Shown here: positions 5,690-5,829 of the stretch, piece after piece
Position numbering within the stretch: position 1 is the stretch's first letter
How the letters are laid out: every line of letters starts with the position of its first letter
Assembly (NCBI GenBank): GCA_017409645.1
Contig: JAFQSI010000018.1
Span: 1-5,829 of the forward strand
Source: Oscillospiraceae bacterium
GTDB taxonomy: Bacteria; Bacillota; Clostridia; Oscillospirales; Oscillospiraceae
DNA length: 5,829 bases
Direction: 5' to 3'
Notes under the pieces: model-generated
Database searches by the model: none
The model's input: the letters and a program-made list of their open reading frames with translations, nothing else
What the model was told of the DNA's origin: nothing
Translations under genes and position numbers: made by a program

Positions 5690-5829
5690 CACAGGATCCT
5701 CCGGAACAGGCACCAGCAGTGGCTGCGGATGGTGTATTTCAGCTCGAAAAGCCACTCCTTCCCCTCCACGACGGCCTTGCACAGGAAAATATGGGCCTCG
5801 ATGCCCACATATTGGATCTTGCGGGTGGA
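5689..5829 (-). CDS. Unrecognised protein, 3' end only, coupled to dinB
   Basis: The last 46 codons of a minus-strand gene enter from the right edge and end at TGA (5691-5689), sharing one base with the dinB ATG. The visible residues include KIQYVGIEAHIFLCK, VVEGKEWLFELKY and the basic, cysteine-containing tail SHCWCLFRRIL. Forty of the 46 sense codons end in G or C, like the neighbouring genes, which supports true coding. The alternating pattern of hydrophobic residues suggests beta strands, but I recognise no family. I specifically considered a YolD-like protein, a common partner of Y-family polymerases in Firmicutes, and the visible end does not look like one. The TGATG overlap and the ribosome binding site inside its end imply co-transcription and coupled translation with dinB. 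Confidence 0.6.
   Translation of the reverse strand, partial: STRKIQYVGIEAHIFLCKAVVEGKEWLFELKYTIRSHCWCLFRRIL
5697..5702 (-). promoter_or_regulatory. Ribosome binding site of dinB
   Basis: GGAGGA on the minus strand lies 7 nt before the dinB ATG and inside the last codons of the upstream gene. It fixes the 5689 start over the in-frame GTG at 5782. Confidence 0.8.

Noticed and set aside
5690..5782. 31-residue N-terminal extension of DinB from the GTG at 5782
   Set aside because: The inner ATG at 5689 has a well-placed GGAGGA and begins the conserved DinB N-terminus. The extension overlaps a better coding frame.

Overview
The window reads as a stretch of core chromosome from a GC-rich member of the Firmicutes (Clostridia). 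A gut Oscillospiraceae-type lineage is my best guess. The reasons are the strong G/C preference at third codon positions, a CarD-family regulator of clostridial type, an AsnA-type asparagine synthetase, a DinB of the Firmicutes 'HVDANSAFLSW' type, GGAGG-type ribosome binding sites, and AT-rich sigma-A promoters (TTGACx, 17 bp, TAxAAT) set in GC-rich DNA. The lineage is inferred from sequence character only. No phage, insertion sequence, CRISPR array or defence locus is visible.

Layout. The left end carries asnA on the + strand (3-1001). It converges on a minus-strand block that fills the rest of the window. Between the two lies about 140 bp of stacked hairpins: four copies of the octamer ATGATATA at 20-22 bp intervals with different palindromes between them (1001-1100), then a long perfect hairpin (1101-1140) that can terminate transcription in both directions and touches the CCA end of a minus-strand tRNA-Thr(CGU) gene (1141-1216). 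Reading the minus strand in its own direction, from right to left, the genes are: the 3' end of an unrecognised gene (5829-5689); dinB, DNA polymerase IV, whose start overlaps that gene's stop in TGATG; an AEC-family permease; pyk, pyruvate kinase, closed by a clear rho-independent terminator (1871-1897); a CarD-family RNA polymerase-binding regulator; and tRNA-Thr.

Transcription. Near-consensus minus-strand promoters precede the AEC gene, pyk and the tRNA. Two of them are embedded in the end of the gene before: the AEC -35 lies in the last codons of dinB, and the tRNA -35 contains the carD-like stop codon. I see no terminator between dinB, AEC and pyk, so read-through probably adds to each gene's own promoter. 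The pyk promoter carries a perfect 6-3-6 dyad overlapping its -10, a candidate operator. The genes do not form one pathway: they cover asparagine synthesis, translation, transcription initiation, glycolysis, transport and translesion DNA synthesis.

The least ordinary elements are the tandem hairpin array with a constant linker, the pyk promoter dyad, and the small coupled gene ahead of dinB. I see no convincing new multi-gene system here.
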